Below are positions 29,201-41,912 of a stretch of 64,000 nt of DNA, in pieces. The stretch covers positions 1,353,501 through 1,417,500 of the forward strand of contig JAQNBH010000021.1 in NCBI GenBank assembly GCA_028752905.1, written 5' to 3'. A model generated the notes under the pieces. It saw only the letters and a program-made list of their open reading frames with translations, had not been told where the DNA came from and did not search any database. The stretch is from Cladorhizidae sp. MBARI D1340-BT2 (lineage: Eukaryota; Porifera; Demospongiae; Poecilosclerida; Cladorhizidae). A program made the position numbers and the translations under genes. The stretch's first letter is position 1. Every line of letters starts with the position of its first letter.

Positions 29201-32200
29201 ATTCTGCATACATAGAATCACAAGATAGGTTTCTCTATGTGTTATCTATCTTGATGCTAAACAGGTTAGCTTCATAGATTCTCCACACTTCACTGTATAA
29301 ACTTGATATATAGCTATTAAGATAGGTCTCTCCCTGTGCTCTCTGTTGATATCAAACATCCATAATATTCTGCACACTTCACTGTAATGGACTTGATATG
29401 ATTCGAATGATAGGTTTCATTATGTGTTCTCTATCTTGATATTTGCCCTAATTTGGTCTATAATATGTTTCTCATTTTCCCCCCAAAAATCTTGTTATTT
29501 TGCCGTAAAGCTCATAACTTTTCTACACTTTACCCCAAAAAGATAATTTTTATATCACCGAATAGCCCTTCTAATTATCTGTCTTTTGTACGTGCCAAAA
29601 TATTGTGTACTCTAAGTATTAGCAAGTTATGGTGATTTGAAGTGGTAAGGTTTGCGATCTTTCCTGGCGTTTTCCAGTTGCCAAAGCGGTGGCCTGCCAG
29701 TAAAAAACCACTACATTTATTGATAATCTGTTGACATGTTGCAGATAAGGGCCTTCTCTATCAGTTGACAAAATCTGGGACTTTGGTCTTGTTAATTAGG
29801 GCAGTTATGAATTGTAATCTTACTTGATGCTAAACATGTTAGCTTCGTAGATTATCCACACCACTGAATAGACTTGATGTATAGCTATTAAGATAGGACT
29901 CTCTAAGTGCTCTCTCTTGATACCAAACATCCATATATTCTGCACACTTCACTGTAATGGACTTGCAAGATAGGTATCTCTCAGTGTTCTCTATCTTGAG
30001 CTAAATATGTTAGCTTCATAGATTCTCCACACTTCACTGAATAGAGTTTATATATAGCTCTAAAGGTAGGCCTCTCTCTGTTCTCTCTCTTGATACCAAA
30101 CATCCGTATATTCTGCATACATAGAATCACAAGATAGGTTTCTCTATGTGTTATCTATCTTGATGCTAAACAGGTTAGCTTCATAGATTCTCCACACTTC
30201 ACTGTATAAACTTGATATATAGCTATTAAGATAGGTCTCTCCCTGTGCTCTCTGTTGATATCAAACATCCATAATATTCTGCATACTTCACTGTAATGGA
30301 CTTGATATGATTCGAATGATAGGTTTCATTATGTGTTCTCTATCTTGATATTTGCCCTAATTTGGTCTATATGTTTCTCATTTCCCCCCCAAAAATCTTG
30401 TTATTTTGCCGTAAAGCTCATAACTTTTCTACACTTTACCCCGAAAAGAAAATTTTTATATCACCGGATAGCCCTTCTAATTATCTGTCTTTTGTACATG
30501 CCAAAATTTTGAGTACTCTAAGTATTAGCAAGTTATGGTGATTTGAAGTGGTAAGGTTTGCGATCTTTCCTGGCGTTTTCCAGTTGCCAAAGCGGTGGCC
30601 TGCCAGTGAAAAACCACTACATTTATTGATAATCTGTTGACATGTTGCAGATAAGGGCCTTCTCTATCAGTTGACAAAATCTGGGACTTTGGTCTTGTTA
30701 ATTAGGGCAGTTATGAATTGTACTACTCTTACTTGATGCTAAACATGTTAGCTTCGTAGATTATCCACACTTCACTGAATAGACTTGATGTATAGCTATT
30801 AAGATAGGACTCTCTAAGTGCTCTCTCTTGATACCAAACATCCATATATTCTGCACACTTCACTGTAATGGACTTGCAAGATAGGTATCTCTCAGTGTTC
30901 TCTATCTTGAGCTAAACATGTTAGCTTCATAGATTCTCCACACTTCACTGAATAGACTTAATATATAGCTCTAAAGGTAGGCCTCTCTCTGTTCTCTCTC
31001 TTGATACCAAACGTCCGTATATTCTGCATACATAGAATCACAAGATAGGTTTCTCTATGTGTTCTCTATCTTGATGCTAAACAGGTTAGCTTCATAGATT
31101 CTCCACACTTCACTGTATAAACTTGATATATAGCTATTAAGATAGGTCTCTCCCTGTGCTCTCTGTTGATATCAAACATCCATAATATTCTGCAAACTTC
31201 ACTGTAATGGACTTGATATGATTCGAATGATAGGTTTCATTATGTGTTCTCTATCTTGATATTTGCCCTAATTTGGTCTATAATATGTTTCTCATTTCCC
31301 CCCCAAAAATCTTGTTATTTTTCCGTAAAGCTCATAACTTTTCTACACTTTACCCCAAAAAGATAATTTTTATATCACCGGATAGCCCTTCTAATTATCT
31401 GTCTTTTGTACGTGCCAAAATTTTGAGTACTCTAAGTATTAGCAAGTTATGGTGATTTGAAGTGGTAAGGTTTGCGATCTTTCCTGGCGTTTTCCAGTTG
31501 CCAAAGCGGTGGCCTGCCAGTGAAAAACCACTACATTTATTGATAATCTGTTGACATGTTGCAGATAAGGGCCTTCTCTATCAGTTGACAAAATCTGGGA
31601 CTTTGGTCTTGTTAATTAGGGCAGTTATGAATTGTACTACTCTTACTTGATGCTAAACATGTTAGCTTCGTAGATTATCCACACTTCACTGAATAGACTT
31701 GATGTATAGCTATTAAGATAGGACTCTCTAAGTGCTCTCTCTTGATACCAAACATCCATATATTCTGCACACTTCACTGTAATGGACTTGCAAGATAGGT
31801 ATCTCTCAGTGTTCTCTATCTTGAGCTAAACATGTTAGCTTCATAGATTCTCCACACTTCACTGAATAGAGTTGATATATAGCTCTAAAGGTAGGCCTCT
31901 CTCTGTTCTCTCTCTTGATACCAAACATCCGTATATTCTGCATACATAGAATCACAAGATAGGTTTCTCTATGTGTTATCTATCTTGATGCTAAACAGGT
32001 TAGCTTCATAGATTCTCCACACTTCACTGTATAAACTTGATATATAGCTATTAAGATAGGTCTCTCCCTGTGCTCTCTGTTGATATCAAACATCCATAAT
32101 ATTCTGCATACTTCACTGTAATGGACTTGATATGATTCGAATGATAGGTTTCATTATGTGTTCTCTATCTTGATATTTGCCCTAATTTGGTCTATATGTT

Positions 32201-35200
32201 TCTCATTTCCCCCCCAAAAATCTTGTTATTTTGCCGTAAAGCTCATAACTTTTCTACACTTTACCCCAAAAAGAAAATTTTTATATCACCGGATAGCCCT
32301 TCTAATTATCTGTCTTTTGTACATGCCAAAATTTTGAGTACTCTAAGTATTAGCAAGTTATGGTGATTTGAAGTGGTAAGGTTTGCGATCTTTCCTGGCG
32401 TTTTCCAGTTGCCAAAGCGGTGGCCTGCCAGTGAAAAACCACTACATTTATTGATAATCTGTTGACATGTTGCAGATAAGGGCCTTCTCTATCAGTTGAC
32501 AAAATCTGGGACTTTGGTCTTGTTAATTAGGGCAGTTATGAATTGTACTACTCTTACTTGATGCTAAACATGTTAGCTTCGTAGATTATCCACACTTCAC
32601 TGAATAGACTTGATGTATAGCTATTAAGATAGGACTCTCTAAGTGCTCTCTCTTGATACCAAACATCCATATATTCTGCACACTTCACTGTAATGGACTT
32701 GCAAGATAGGTATCTCTCAGTGTTCTCTATCTTGAGCTAAACATGTTAGCTTCATAGATTCTCCACACTTCACTGAATAGACTTAATATATAGCTCTAAA
32801 GGTAGGCCTCTCTCTGTTCTCTCTCTTGATACCAAACGTCCGTATATTCTGCATACATAGAATCACAAGATAGGTTTCTCTATGTGTTCTCTATCTTGAT
32901 GCTAAACAGGTTAGCTTCATAGATTCTCCACACTTCACTGTATAAACTTGATATATAGCTATTAAGATAGGTCTCTCCCTGTGCTCTCTGTTGATATCAA
33001 ACATCCATAATATTCTGCAAACTTCACTGTAATGGACTTGATATGATTCGAATGATAGGTTTCATTATGTGTTCTCTATCTTGATATTTGCCCTAATTTG
33101 GTCTATAATATGTTTCTCATTTCCCCCCCAAAAATCTTGTTATTTTTCCGTAAAGCTCATAACTTTTCTACACTTTACCCCAAAAAGATAATTTTTATAT
33201 CACCGGATAGCCCTTCTAATTATCTGTCTTTTGTACGTGCCAAAATTTTGAGTACTCTAAGTATTAGCAAGTTATGGTGATTTGAAGTGGTAAGGTTTGC
33301 GATCTTTCCTGGCGTTTTCCAGTTGCCAAAGCGGTGGCCTGCCAGTGAAAAACCACTACATTTATTGATAATCTGTTGACATGTTGCAGATAAGGGCCTT
33401 CTCTATCAGTTGACAAAATCTGGGACTTTGGTCTTGTTAATTAGGGCAGTTATGAATTGTACTACTCTTACTTGATGCTAAACATGTTAGCTTCGTAGAT
33501 TATCCACACTTCACTGAATAGACTTGATGTATAGCTATTAAGATAGGACTCTCTAAGTGCTCTCTCTTGATACCAAACATCCATATATTCTGCACACTTC
33601 ACTGTAATGGACTTGCAAGATAGGTATCTCTCAGTGTTCTCTATCTTGAGCTAAACATGTTAGCTTCATAGATTCTCCACACTTCACTGAATAGACTTGA
33701 TATATAGCTCTAAAGGTAGGCCTCTCTCTGTTCTCTCTCTTGATACCAAACGTCCGTATATTCTGCATACATAGAATCACAAGATAGGTTTCTCTATGTG
33801 TTCTCTATCTTGATGCTAAACAGGTTAGCTTCATAGATTCTCCACACTTCACTGTATAAACTTGATATATAGCTATTAAGATAGGTCTCTCCATGTGCTC
33901 TCTGTTGATATCAAACATCCATAATATTCTGCAAACTTCACTGTAATGGACTTGATATGATTCGAATGATAGGTTTCATTATGTGTTCTCTATCTTGATA
34001 TTTGCCCTAATTTGGTCTATAATATGTTTCTCATTTCCCCCCCAAAAATCTTGTTATTTTGCCGTAAAGCTCATAACTTTTCTACACTTTACCCCAAAAA
34101 GATAATTTTTATATCACCGGATAGCCCTTCTAATTATCTGTCTTTTGTACGTGCCAAAATTTTGAGTACTCTAAGTATTAGCAAGTTATGGTGATTTGAA
34201 GTGGTAAGGTTTGCGATCTTTCCTGGCGTTTTCCAGTTGCCAAAGCGGTGGCCTGCCAGTGAAAAACCACTACATTTATTGATAATCTGTTGACATGTTG
34301 CAGATAAAGGCCTTCTCTATCAGTTGACAAAATCTGGGACTTTGGTCTTGTTAATTAGGGCAGTTATGAATTGTACTACTCTTACTTGATGCTAAACATG
34401 TTAGCTTCGTAGATTATCCACACTTCACTGAATAGACTTGATGTATAGCTATTAAGATAGGACTCTCTAAGTGCTCTCTCTTGATACCAAACATCCATAT
34501 ATTCTGCACACTTCACTGTAATGGACTTGCAAGATAGGTATCTCTCAGTGTTCTCTATCTTGAGCTAAACATGTTAGCTTCATAGATTCTCCACACTTCA
34601 CTGAATAGAGTTGATATATAGCTCTAAAGGTAGGCCTCTCTCTGTTCTCTCTCTTGATACCAAACATCCGTATATTCTGCATACATAGAATCACAAGATA
34701 GGTTTCTCTATGTGTTATCTATCTTGATGCTAAACAGGTTAGCTTCATAGATTCTCCACACTTCACTGTATAAACTTGATATATAGCTATTAAGATAGGT
34801 CTCTCCCTGTGCTCTCTGTTGATATCAAACATCCATAATATTCTGCACACTTCACTGTAATGGACTTGATATGATTCGAATGATAGGTTTCATTATGTGT
34901 TCTCTATCTTGATATTTGCCCTAATTTGGTCTATATGTTTCTCATTTCCCCCCCAAAAATCTTGTTATTTTGCCATAAAGCTCATAACTTTTCTACACTT
35001 TACCCCAAAAAGAAAATTTTTATATCACCGGATAGCCCTTCTAATTATCTGTCTTTTGTACGTGCCAAAATTTTGAGTACTCTAAGTATTAGCAAGTTAT
35101 ATTGATTTGAAGTGGTAAGGTTTGCGATCTTTCCTGGCGTTTTCCAGTAGCCAAAGCGGTGGCCTGCCAGTGAAAAACCACTACATTTATTGATAATCTG

Positions 35201-35297
35201 TTGACATGTTGCAGATAAGGGCCTTCTCTATCAGTTGACAAAATCTGGGACTTTGGTCTTGTTAATTAGGGCAGTTATGAATTGTACTCTTACTTGA

Positions 35298-36901
35298 AAA
35301 ACTGTCTGAATTCGCTCAAAATGGCTCAATGCTTCCACTTCAGTATTATGGAACTGTTTCTACTCTTTTAAATTACAAAAAACATCTTTTGGTGAGACAG
35401 GGGGAAAAAACTCCAATTGGGGCTTTTTTTTAGATGTTTGGGTAAAAACTGTCGGAAATCACTCATTCTCATCAAAATGGGCACATGAACTTCCTTTTCA
35501 AAATTAAATAAATACTTTTATTGAGAAATTTTCCGTTTTTAACCTCTATTTTGCTCCAATTGGGACAGATCATTTTGAGGAAAAACTGTCTGAAATCAGT
35601 CAATTTTGTCAAAATGGCACACTAGCTTCCCCCTCTAGGTTATGAAACTGTTTCTACTCATTAAACGACAGAATTTCTTTTGGTGAGAAATCTCACCATT
35701 TTAAACGAAAGAAGCGGAAATTTTGGTGTTTTGAACAAAACCGTCAGAAACCGGTCATTCTTGTAAAAATGGCTTCCTTTTCAACATTATTGAACTCATT
35801 CTACTCTTTAAACGACAAAATATCTTTGGTTGAGAAATCTTACGTTTTTAACCTCTATTTGGCTCTTATTGGGACGTTTTAGAGCGTTTTGAGGCTAAAC
35901 TGTCTGAAATCGCTCTATCTTGTAAAAATGGCACAATAGCTTACTCTTCAACATGAAACTGTTTCTACTCTTTAAATGACAGAAAATGTCTTTTGGTAAA
36001 AAATCTTCCGTTTTTAACGATTTGGGATTTTTTAAGCAAAAACTGTCTGAAATCGCTGTCAAAATTGTGCACATCAGCAACATTATATAACTGTTTCTAC
36101 TCTCTAAATGACACTTTTGGTGTGAAATCTACCCTTTTTAGACTATTTGGTTCCAATTTGGACTTTTTTTTAGCGTGTTGAGGAAAAACTGTCTGAAATC
36201 ACTCATTCTTGTCAAAATCGGTAAATTACCTTCTCTTTCAACATTATGGAACCGATACTGCTCTTTAAATGACAGTAAATGTCTTTTGGTGAGAAATCTT
36301 CAGTTTTTAACTGAAAGAAACTCTATTGTACTCCAATTGGGAGGGTTTTGGGGGAAAAGTGCCTGAAATAGCTCAATTGTGCCAAAATGGCAAATTAATA
36401 CTATTTCTCTTGAAATGTCAGAAAACGTCTGAAAGAAGCTGTATTTTACTCCATTTGGGACGTTTTGAAGCGTTTTGAGGAAAACCTGTCTGAAATCGCT
36501 GTCAAAATTGTGCACATCGGCTTTCTTTTCATCATTATATAACTATTTCTACTCTTTATAGGACAGAAAACGTCTTTTGACGAGAAATCTTATATTTTTA
36601 ACCGTAACAAGCTCTATTTTGCTCCAATTGGGACTTTTTTGAGCGTTTTTAGGAAAAAAGGTCTAGATATTGTAAAAATGGGAACATTAGCTTCCTTTCA
36701 AACATTATCTAAATGTTTCTACTCTTTAAATAACAGAAAACGTCTTAGGGTGATAAATCTCCCCCTTTTAAGCTCTATTTTGCTCCAAATGGGGCGTTTT
36801 TGGCGTTTTTAGGAAAGACTGTCTGGAATCGCTCATTCTTGTCAAAATAGGCACATTAGCTACTTTTCAACATTGGAACTGTTATTTCTCATTAAACGAT
36901 A
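35298..36901 (+). repeat. Degenerate 126-180-bp tandem repeat, forward orientation (unit 1)
   Basis: Divergent monomers run head to tail. A recognisable start, AAAACTGTCTGAAATCGCTC or a variant, occurs near 35,299, 35,446, 35,582, 35,898, 36,040, 36,185, 36,481 and 36,815. A full monomer is about 175-180 bp and reads through CAACATTATGGAACTG, CTACTCTTTAAACGACAG, GGTGAGAAATCT and TTTTGCTCCAATTGGGACG. Many copies have internal deletions. It has no similarity to the 911-bp satellite. Small reading frames here run in arbitrary phases and do not look coding. Confidence 0.9.
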
Positions 36902-37639
36902 GTTACAAATGCCCAACCATCCCAGAAGAAGCCTGTACAGCGTAACTCTTTCCCTCCTGATGTTAGCTAGCACCTACAATGCCATGCCCTCCTAGATGCT
37001 GCTGCATAAATCCAAGCAGGAGTGGATCTACTTATAAAGAGTGATGACATTCTGAGGGATTTCAGGCTAGCCAGGTGCCTATACAGCTTTCATTGGCTTG
37101 CAGAGACGGCAGTAAAGGTAAGGAAGATTCTGTTTATGATGGCAATTTGTGATTGTCAGTAAGTTCAACAAGACTTGTAATCCTAGATTAAGATATACTG
37201 TAATTTACATGATGGTTTCATGAAATACATCTAGGTTGGACACACAGAGAGCCAAGAGACATGTAAATTAATTAAAGTTGATCAAGGCATGTAATCCTAG
37301 ATTTAGATATACTGTAACTTACATAATATGAGGATTTCATGAAGAGGGTTGGAAACAGAGAGCCAAGAGACACTTTCAAATAAATTGAAGTTGATCAAAT
37401 CATGCCATAGAATACTGTAACTCACCTGTAAAGTTCAGCTGTGTATCCCTAGAGTCCCTTCACATGGATGGATGTCGCAGGGACAGTGCACTTGAGCTTA
37501 ATGGTAGCCAAGTGAGCATTCTGATCTCTGTGGGTATAGTAAATATTTTACAATCAATTCTTGACTCAAGTATAAATGATCGCTAGTTACATGCTATACC
37601 TGTTAGGTGACATTAAAATCACCTTCTCAGTAATCAACT
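36902..37639. other. Non-coding arm segment, left arm of unit 1
   Basis: No gene is seen. Between about 37,166 and 37,430 a ~110-bp motif recurs two to three times, with CCTAGATTAAGATATACTG, CCTAGATTTAGATATACTG and a weaker third copy, each near GAGAGCCAAGAGACA and GTTGATCAA. The same segment in inverse orientation occupies 42,041-42,778, so it belongs to the palindrome arm. It may be the untranslated or terminal repeat part of the Penelope-like element, but its limits cannot be set from sequence alone. Confidence 0.6.
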
Positions 37640-37643
37640 TCAA

Positions 37644-37697
37644 TTTTCATTCTCGACATTTCGACTAGATGTTCTAGTCTTCATCAGGAATGTGACG
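37644..37697 (-). ncRNA. Hammerhead ribozyme-like motif, left arm of unit 1
   Basis: Read on the minus strand, the core is CTGATGA (plus-strand 37,681-37,687), a stem II of GACTAG paired with CTAGTC (37,663-37,668 with 37,674-37,679) closed by a 5-base loop, GAAA (37,659-37,662) and the cleavage triplet GTC (37,655-37,657). Stem I can form on either side with an internal loop. One extra A sits between CTGATGA and stem II. Stem III is almost absent, as in the small type I variants known from Penelope-like elements, which act as dimers. This motif lies in sense orientation relative to the nearby ORF. Confidence 0.68.
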
Positions 37698-37766
37698 TTA
37701 AGGCTCATGTGAGCCCAGTAGCTACCTATCCACCATATGGCAGTACACGCACCTAGCACGTGCAGC

Positions 37767-37913
37767 GGTTGTAAAAAAAATTAAATAATTAAATAAATAA
37801 TTTAAAATAAAAATTAATAAATACATAAATAAAATTAATTGAACAACAAATAAAAATGTACATACATAAATAAACAAATAAAACAACAAATTCAAATATA
37901 AAATACATGTACA
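37767..37913. other. AT-rich stretch next to microsatellite, unit 1 left arm
   Basis: This is low-complexity AAATAAAT-type sequence. It is the exact inverse of the stretch at 41,768-41,912 apart from small changes, and it differs from the corresponding stretches of units 2 and 3. No gene is seen. Confidence 0.7.
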
Positions 37914-38716
<803 letters not shown>

Positions 38717-38793
38717 TGATAAAATAATTAAAAAAATTAAAAATGTAATTATGGTGGTCGTGGCTTCAAGTTCAGGCTCTTCAGAGTAGTTCT

Positions 38794-39866
38794 TCAGCAG
38801 CCAGTTAATTCCATTCCACAGTCACGATTGAACCGCTCACAATTTGGTGCTAGGCCAATGTGCAATGCCTCCTTCACTAGCAGTTCCTTCTGTCTTCTGG
38901 CCTGGTCCAAGATGGTGGCTTCCTCCCACAAAATAGGATGTCCATTATCCCATGCATGCTCAGCAATTGCAGACTTCTCTTTATGACAATTTCTACAGGC
39001 ATCTTGATGTTCTTTCACTCAGATTTCCAGTCTTCAGATGGTCCCCCCTATGTAGTATTTACCACAGCTACAAGGAATGCGGTACACAACACATGAGTGC
39101 ATTCTAGCTGGTAAAATATCCTTGACTCTGCTCAGTTGTGTCCTCAGAGGTCTTCCCGAACCGAAGACGACTTTTATGTTAAACTTCCTGCAGACCCTCC
39201 TGATGTCTTCACTCATCCCTGCTGCATAAGGAATCACTATCATAGGATCCTTCTTTTTTAGAATCCTCATTGCCTGTACTGTTGTATTCATCTTCCTTTC
39301 TGCATTTAGATGTTTCTGCAGGTGAACGGTTCATGAAAGCTTGTGGGTAACCATTCTCGATGAAGACCTTATTCAAATGATGTTCGTCCTTCCAAAGTTC
39401 CTCCTTCTCAGTCACTACTCTTCTGGCTCTATCATACAAGCTCTTCACCACCTTTTGAAGTGGATGTGATGATGTGATCTATAATCAAGGTATCGGTTGG
39501 TATGCATGGGTTTTCTAGACGGTTGCAGTCGTTCCTTTGTATAAGGCAGTCAAGAAAGGGCAGCGATCCAGCCACTTCAAGTACCATGATAAACTTTATG
39601 GATGGCCTGTTGTTGTTCAGATGGTATGCAGAAGGTATCATCCACGTATCTCTTGGCTTTAGTGGGGCAGTTGTGAGCGCCAATTCCGCCACATAAAGGT
39701 TGTCTACTACTGCAGATACTGGAGAGCCCATTGCTACACCCTCTTGTTGCTCGTAGTTTTTTTCTAGAAACCTGAAGTAGGTGGATTTCAGGCACAATTC
39801 CAACATTTCAGAAATCCTGTCAGCCCCTAGTGTAGTCCTCTCCCTCAAGCTCTCATCTTTCGTCAC
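38794..39866 (-). pseudogene. Penelope-like element RT and GIY-YIG endonuclease, decayed copy 1
   Basis: Three reading frames together spell part of a Penelope-like retroelement protein. From 39,866 downward come the RT segments CLKSTYF, EGVAMGSPVSAVV and, in another frame, RYVDDTFCIP (catalytic YVDD, Asp codons at 39,637-39,642), then SLPFLDC back in the first frame. Next come HTNRYLDYRSHH and a connector with DRARRVV and ENGYP in shifted frames. The GIY-YIG domain follows: VVYRIPCSCGKYYIG, KEHQDACRNC, SAIAEHAWDNGHPILW, and KEALHI with the family's glutamate. Two in-frame TGA codons (39,034-39,036 and 39,019-39,021) sit just after YYIG; both could be decayed CGA arginine codons, and the second is where the family usually has its conserved arginine. 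At least four frameshifts are needed. The N-terminal RT part, normally hundreds of residues, is not visible. It cannot be functional as it stands. Confidence 0.88.
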
Positions 39867-41122
39867 AATTGGGCTCTAACTATGGGAGCTAGTGGTATTG
39901 TGTTTTGATGCATACAATAGAACCTCCCTTACCTTGTGCTCCTAATCATAGGACCTATTGCATATGGGATGTGAGTTTGGCCAGACCACTTTTTGCAGAG
40001 AGAAAGCCTCACCCAAAATCATAACCTACCAAGTTCATTTGCATTTTCCAATACTTATAGAGAAAAGATTGTAGCATTGAGTATGTTCCAGAAGACTTGG
40101 TACTCTTCTGTCATTTTGCTTGAGAGTTACATAAATGTCTACAAAGAGTGGAACCTCTGATGCTGCATTTTAAGCTAGCTTATAGTCTATATATATTGTA
40201 ATTCCTGAGATGCAATAGTTGCCTTCTAGCAGTATAAAGAGAGAGGGTGCCACAAGCGTTCTGTGGAGTAGTATTCACTGAACCTGCAACAACATGCAAT
40301 GCTTAGTCTGGGGCGGCACTGGCAAATTTGGAGTGATCTGGCTATTGTGGTAAGGAATATGATTGTTTTTACAGTTTAAAAATCAGTTATGTTGTCAATC
40401 TTCACAAAATTATCTGTGATCGTATTTGCTTACAAAATAATTAGTCAATAGTCAATGGCATTATATTGTCTAGCTTCATGGTTAAAATACATTCTCCTCT
40501 ATGTATATACTTAATGACCATTTGCTGGGAGCATTGGTTGCAGACATCACAAAATCAACATTTGCATAATACTCTGTATCTTACAGGTCTCCAGCAATCC
40601 TTATACTCAAGCCATTATTTTCAATAGGTTATCCATACATTGATGACTGAAGTAGAGTTCAATGTTTGATAAGCCAGTATGCTTAATTAATCAATTATAT
40701 CCTGAAAAAACTTATATCTTGGAATCATCCTTCCTCATCAAGTTCAGCAGCTTATAAAAATTTCTATCACTACTGGTCGTTGTGGCCACTGATTGCACAT
40801 CCCGATCTAGCAAAGAACTTGAGGCACGAAATGATTTTCAAAATGTGGTGATGGTTAGTAGCCATTGCTATGACAGAGAACTGCTAAGTATCTCACTTAC
40901 ATTGTGTGTTGTTGTGAAGGTAGTTAGTAGTATTCCACAGAACTCTTGTGACACTGACTCTGTTCATGCTGCTTGAAGGAAACGATTGCATATTTCAAAT
41001 TACAGAAACCTTTGGATAACTATTAGTATATTATTACCTACCAGACTGTATGTTTGCATAAAATTATCCAGTTAGCAATTTCATACTTACATACCTAGCA
41101 TCAGAGATTAAAGCCTCATAGA
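39867..41122. other. Non-coding part of the palindrome loop, unit 1
   Basis: I see no convincing gene. In the minus direction this is upstream of the retroelement ORF, so it may be leader, intron or eroded 5' coding sequence; a possible donor AAGGTAAGG lies just upstream of the recognisable RT. A 64-codon plus-strand frame (40,782-40,976) is preserved in unit 2, but it resembles nothing I know and starts at GTG. The stretch is nearly identical in unit 2, and its first ~650 bp recur in unit 3. Confidence 0.6.
40227..40975. repeat. Inverted-repeat-bounded segment inside the loop
   Basis: GTGCCACAAGCGTTCTGTGG (from 40,247) and its near-inverse ending at 40,954 match at about 21 of 24 positions, and weaker similarity continues outward to AGCAG and CTGCT. 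The ends are about 750 bp apart. This could be a relic small transposon nested in the loop; no target duplication is evident. The same arrangement is present in unit 2 near 50,442 and 51,149. Confidence 0.4.
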
Positions 41123-41224
41123 TTCAATAGTGACTGTGGAATGTACTTACCTGGCTGCTGAAGAACTACTCTGAAGAGCCTGATCTTGAAGCCACGACCA
41201 CCATAATGACATTTTTTTTAATAT

Positions 41225-41767
<543 letters not shown>

Positions 41768-41912
41768 ATGTACATGTATTTTATATTTGAATTTGTTGTT
41801 TTATTTGTTTATTTATGTATGTACATTTTTATTTGTTGTTCATTTAATTTTATTTATGTATTAATTTTTATTTTCAATTATTTATTTAATTTATTTAATT
41901 ATTAAAAAAAAA

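Larger units (their letters stand above)
1..35297. repeat. Satellite DNA array, ~911-bp monomer, about 39 copies
   Basis: The same unit recurs head to tail with spacings of 909-914 bp, without interruption, from the first base to 35,297. I count 39 copies of the core segment. Copies differ by scattered substitutions and a few small indels. In the core, 27 copies carry CTATAATATG and 12 carry the shorter CTATATG. The short form lies near 1,220, 2,130, 7,595, 10,330, 13,975, 18,535, 20,350, 23,995, 28,550, 30,370, 32,195 and 34,930. No transposon or gene interrupts the array. Short reading frames of about 60 codons recur in every monomer, but they begin at TTG and simply mirror the repeat. The array continues past the left edge and ends at a sharp junction with an unrelated repeat. 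Confidence 0.98.

Noticed and set aside
1..35297. CRISPR array or phage-like repeat
   Set aside because: Repeats are ~911 bp with no spacer pattern, and the context is eukaryotic.
36300..36515. 71-codon minus-strand frame and its neighbours
   Set aside because: It lies wholly in the degenerate tandem repeat, and comparable frames appear in random phases throughout that repeat.
37100..37125. Mini-exon between TTGCAG and AAGGTAAGG in the left arm
   Set aside because: Good splice-like signals surround only about 14 bases, with no coding sequence to join on either side.
40782..40976. 64-codon frame in the loop, identical in unit 2
   Set aside because: It has a GTG start, no recognisable motif, and its identity follows from the recent unit duplication.
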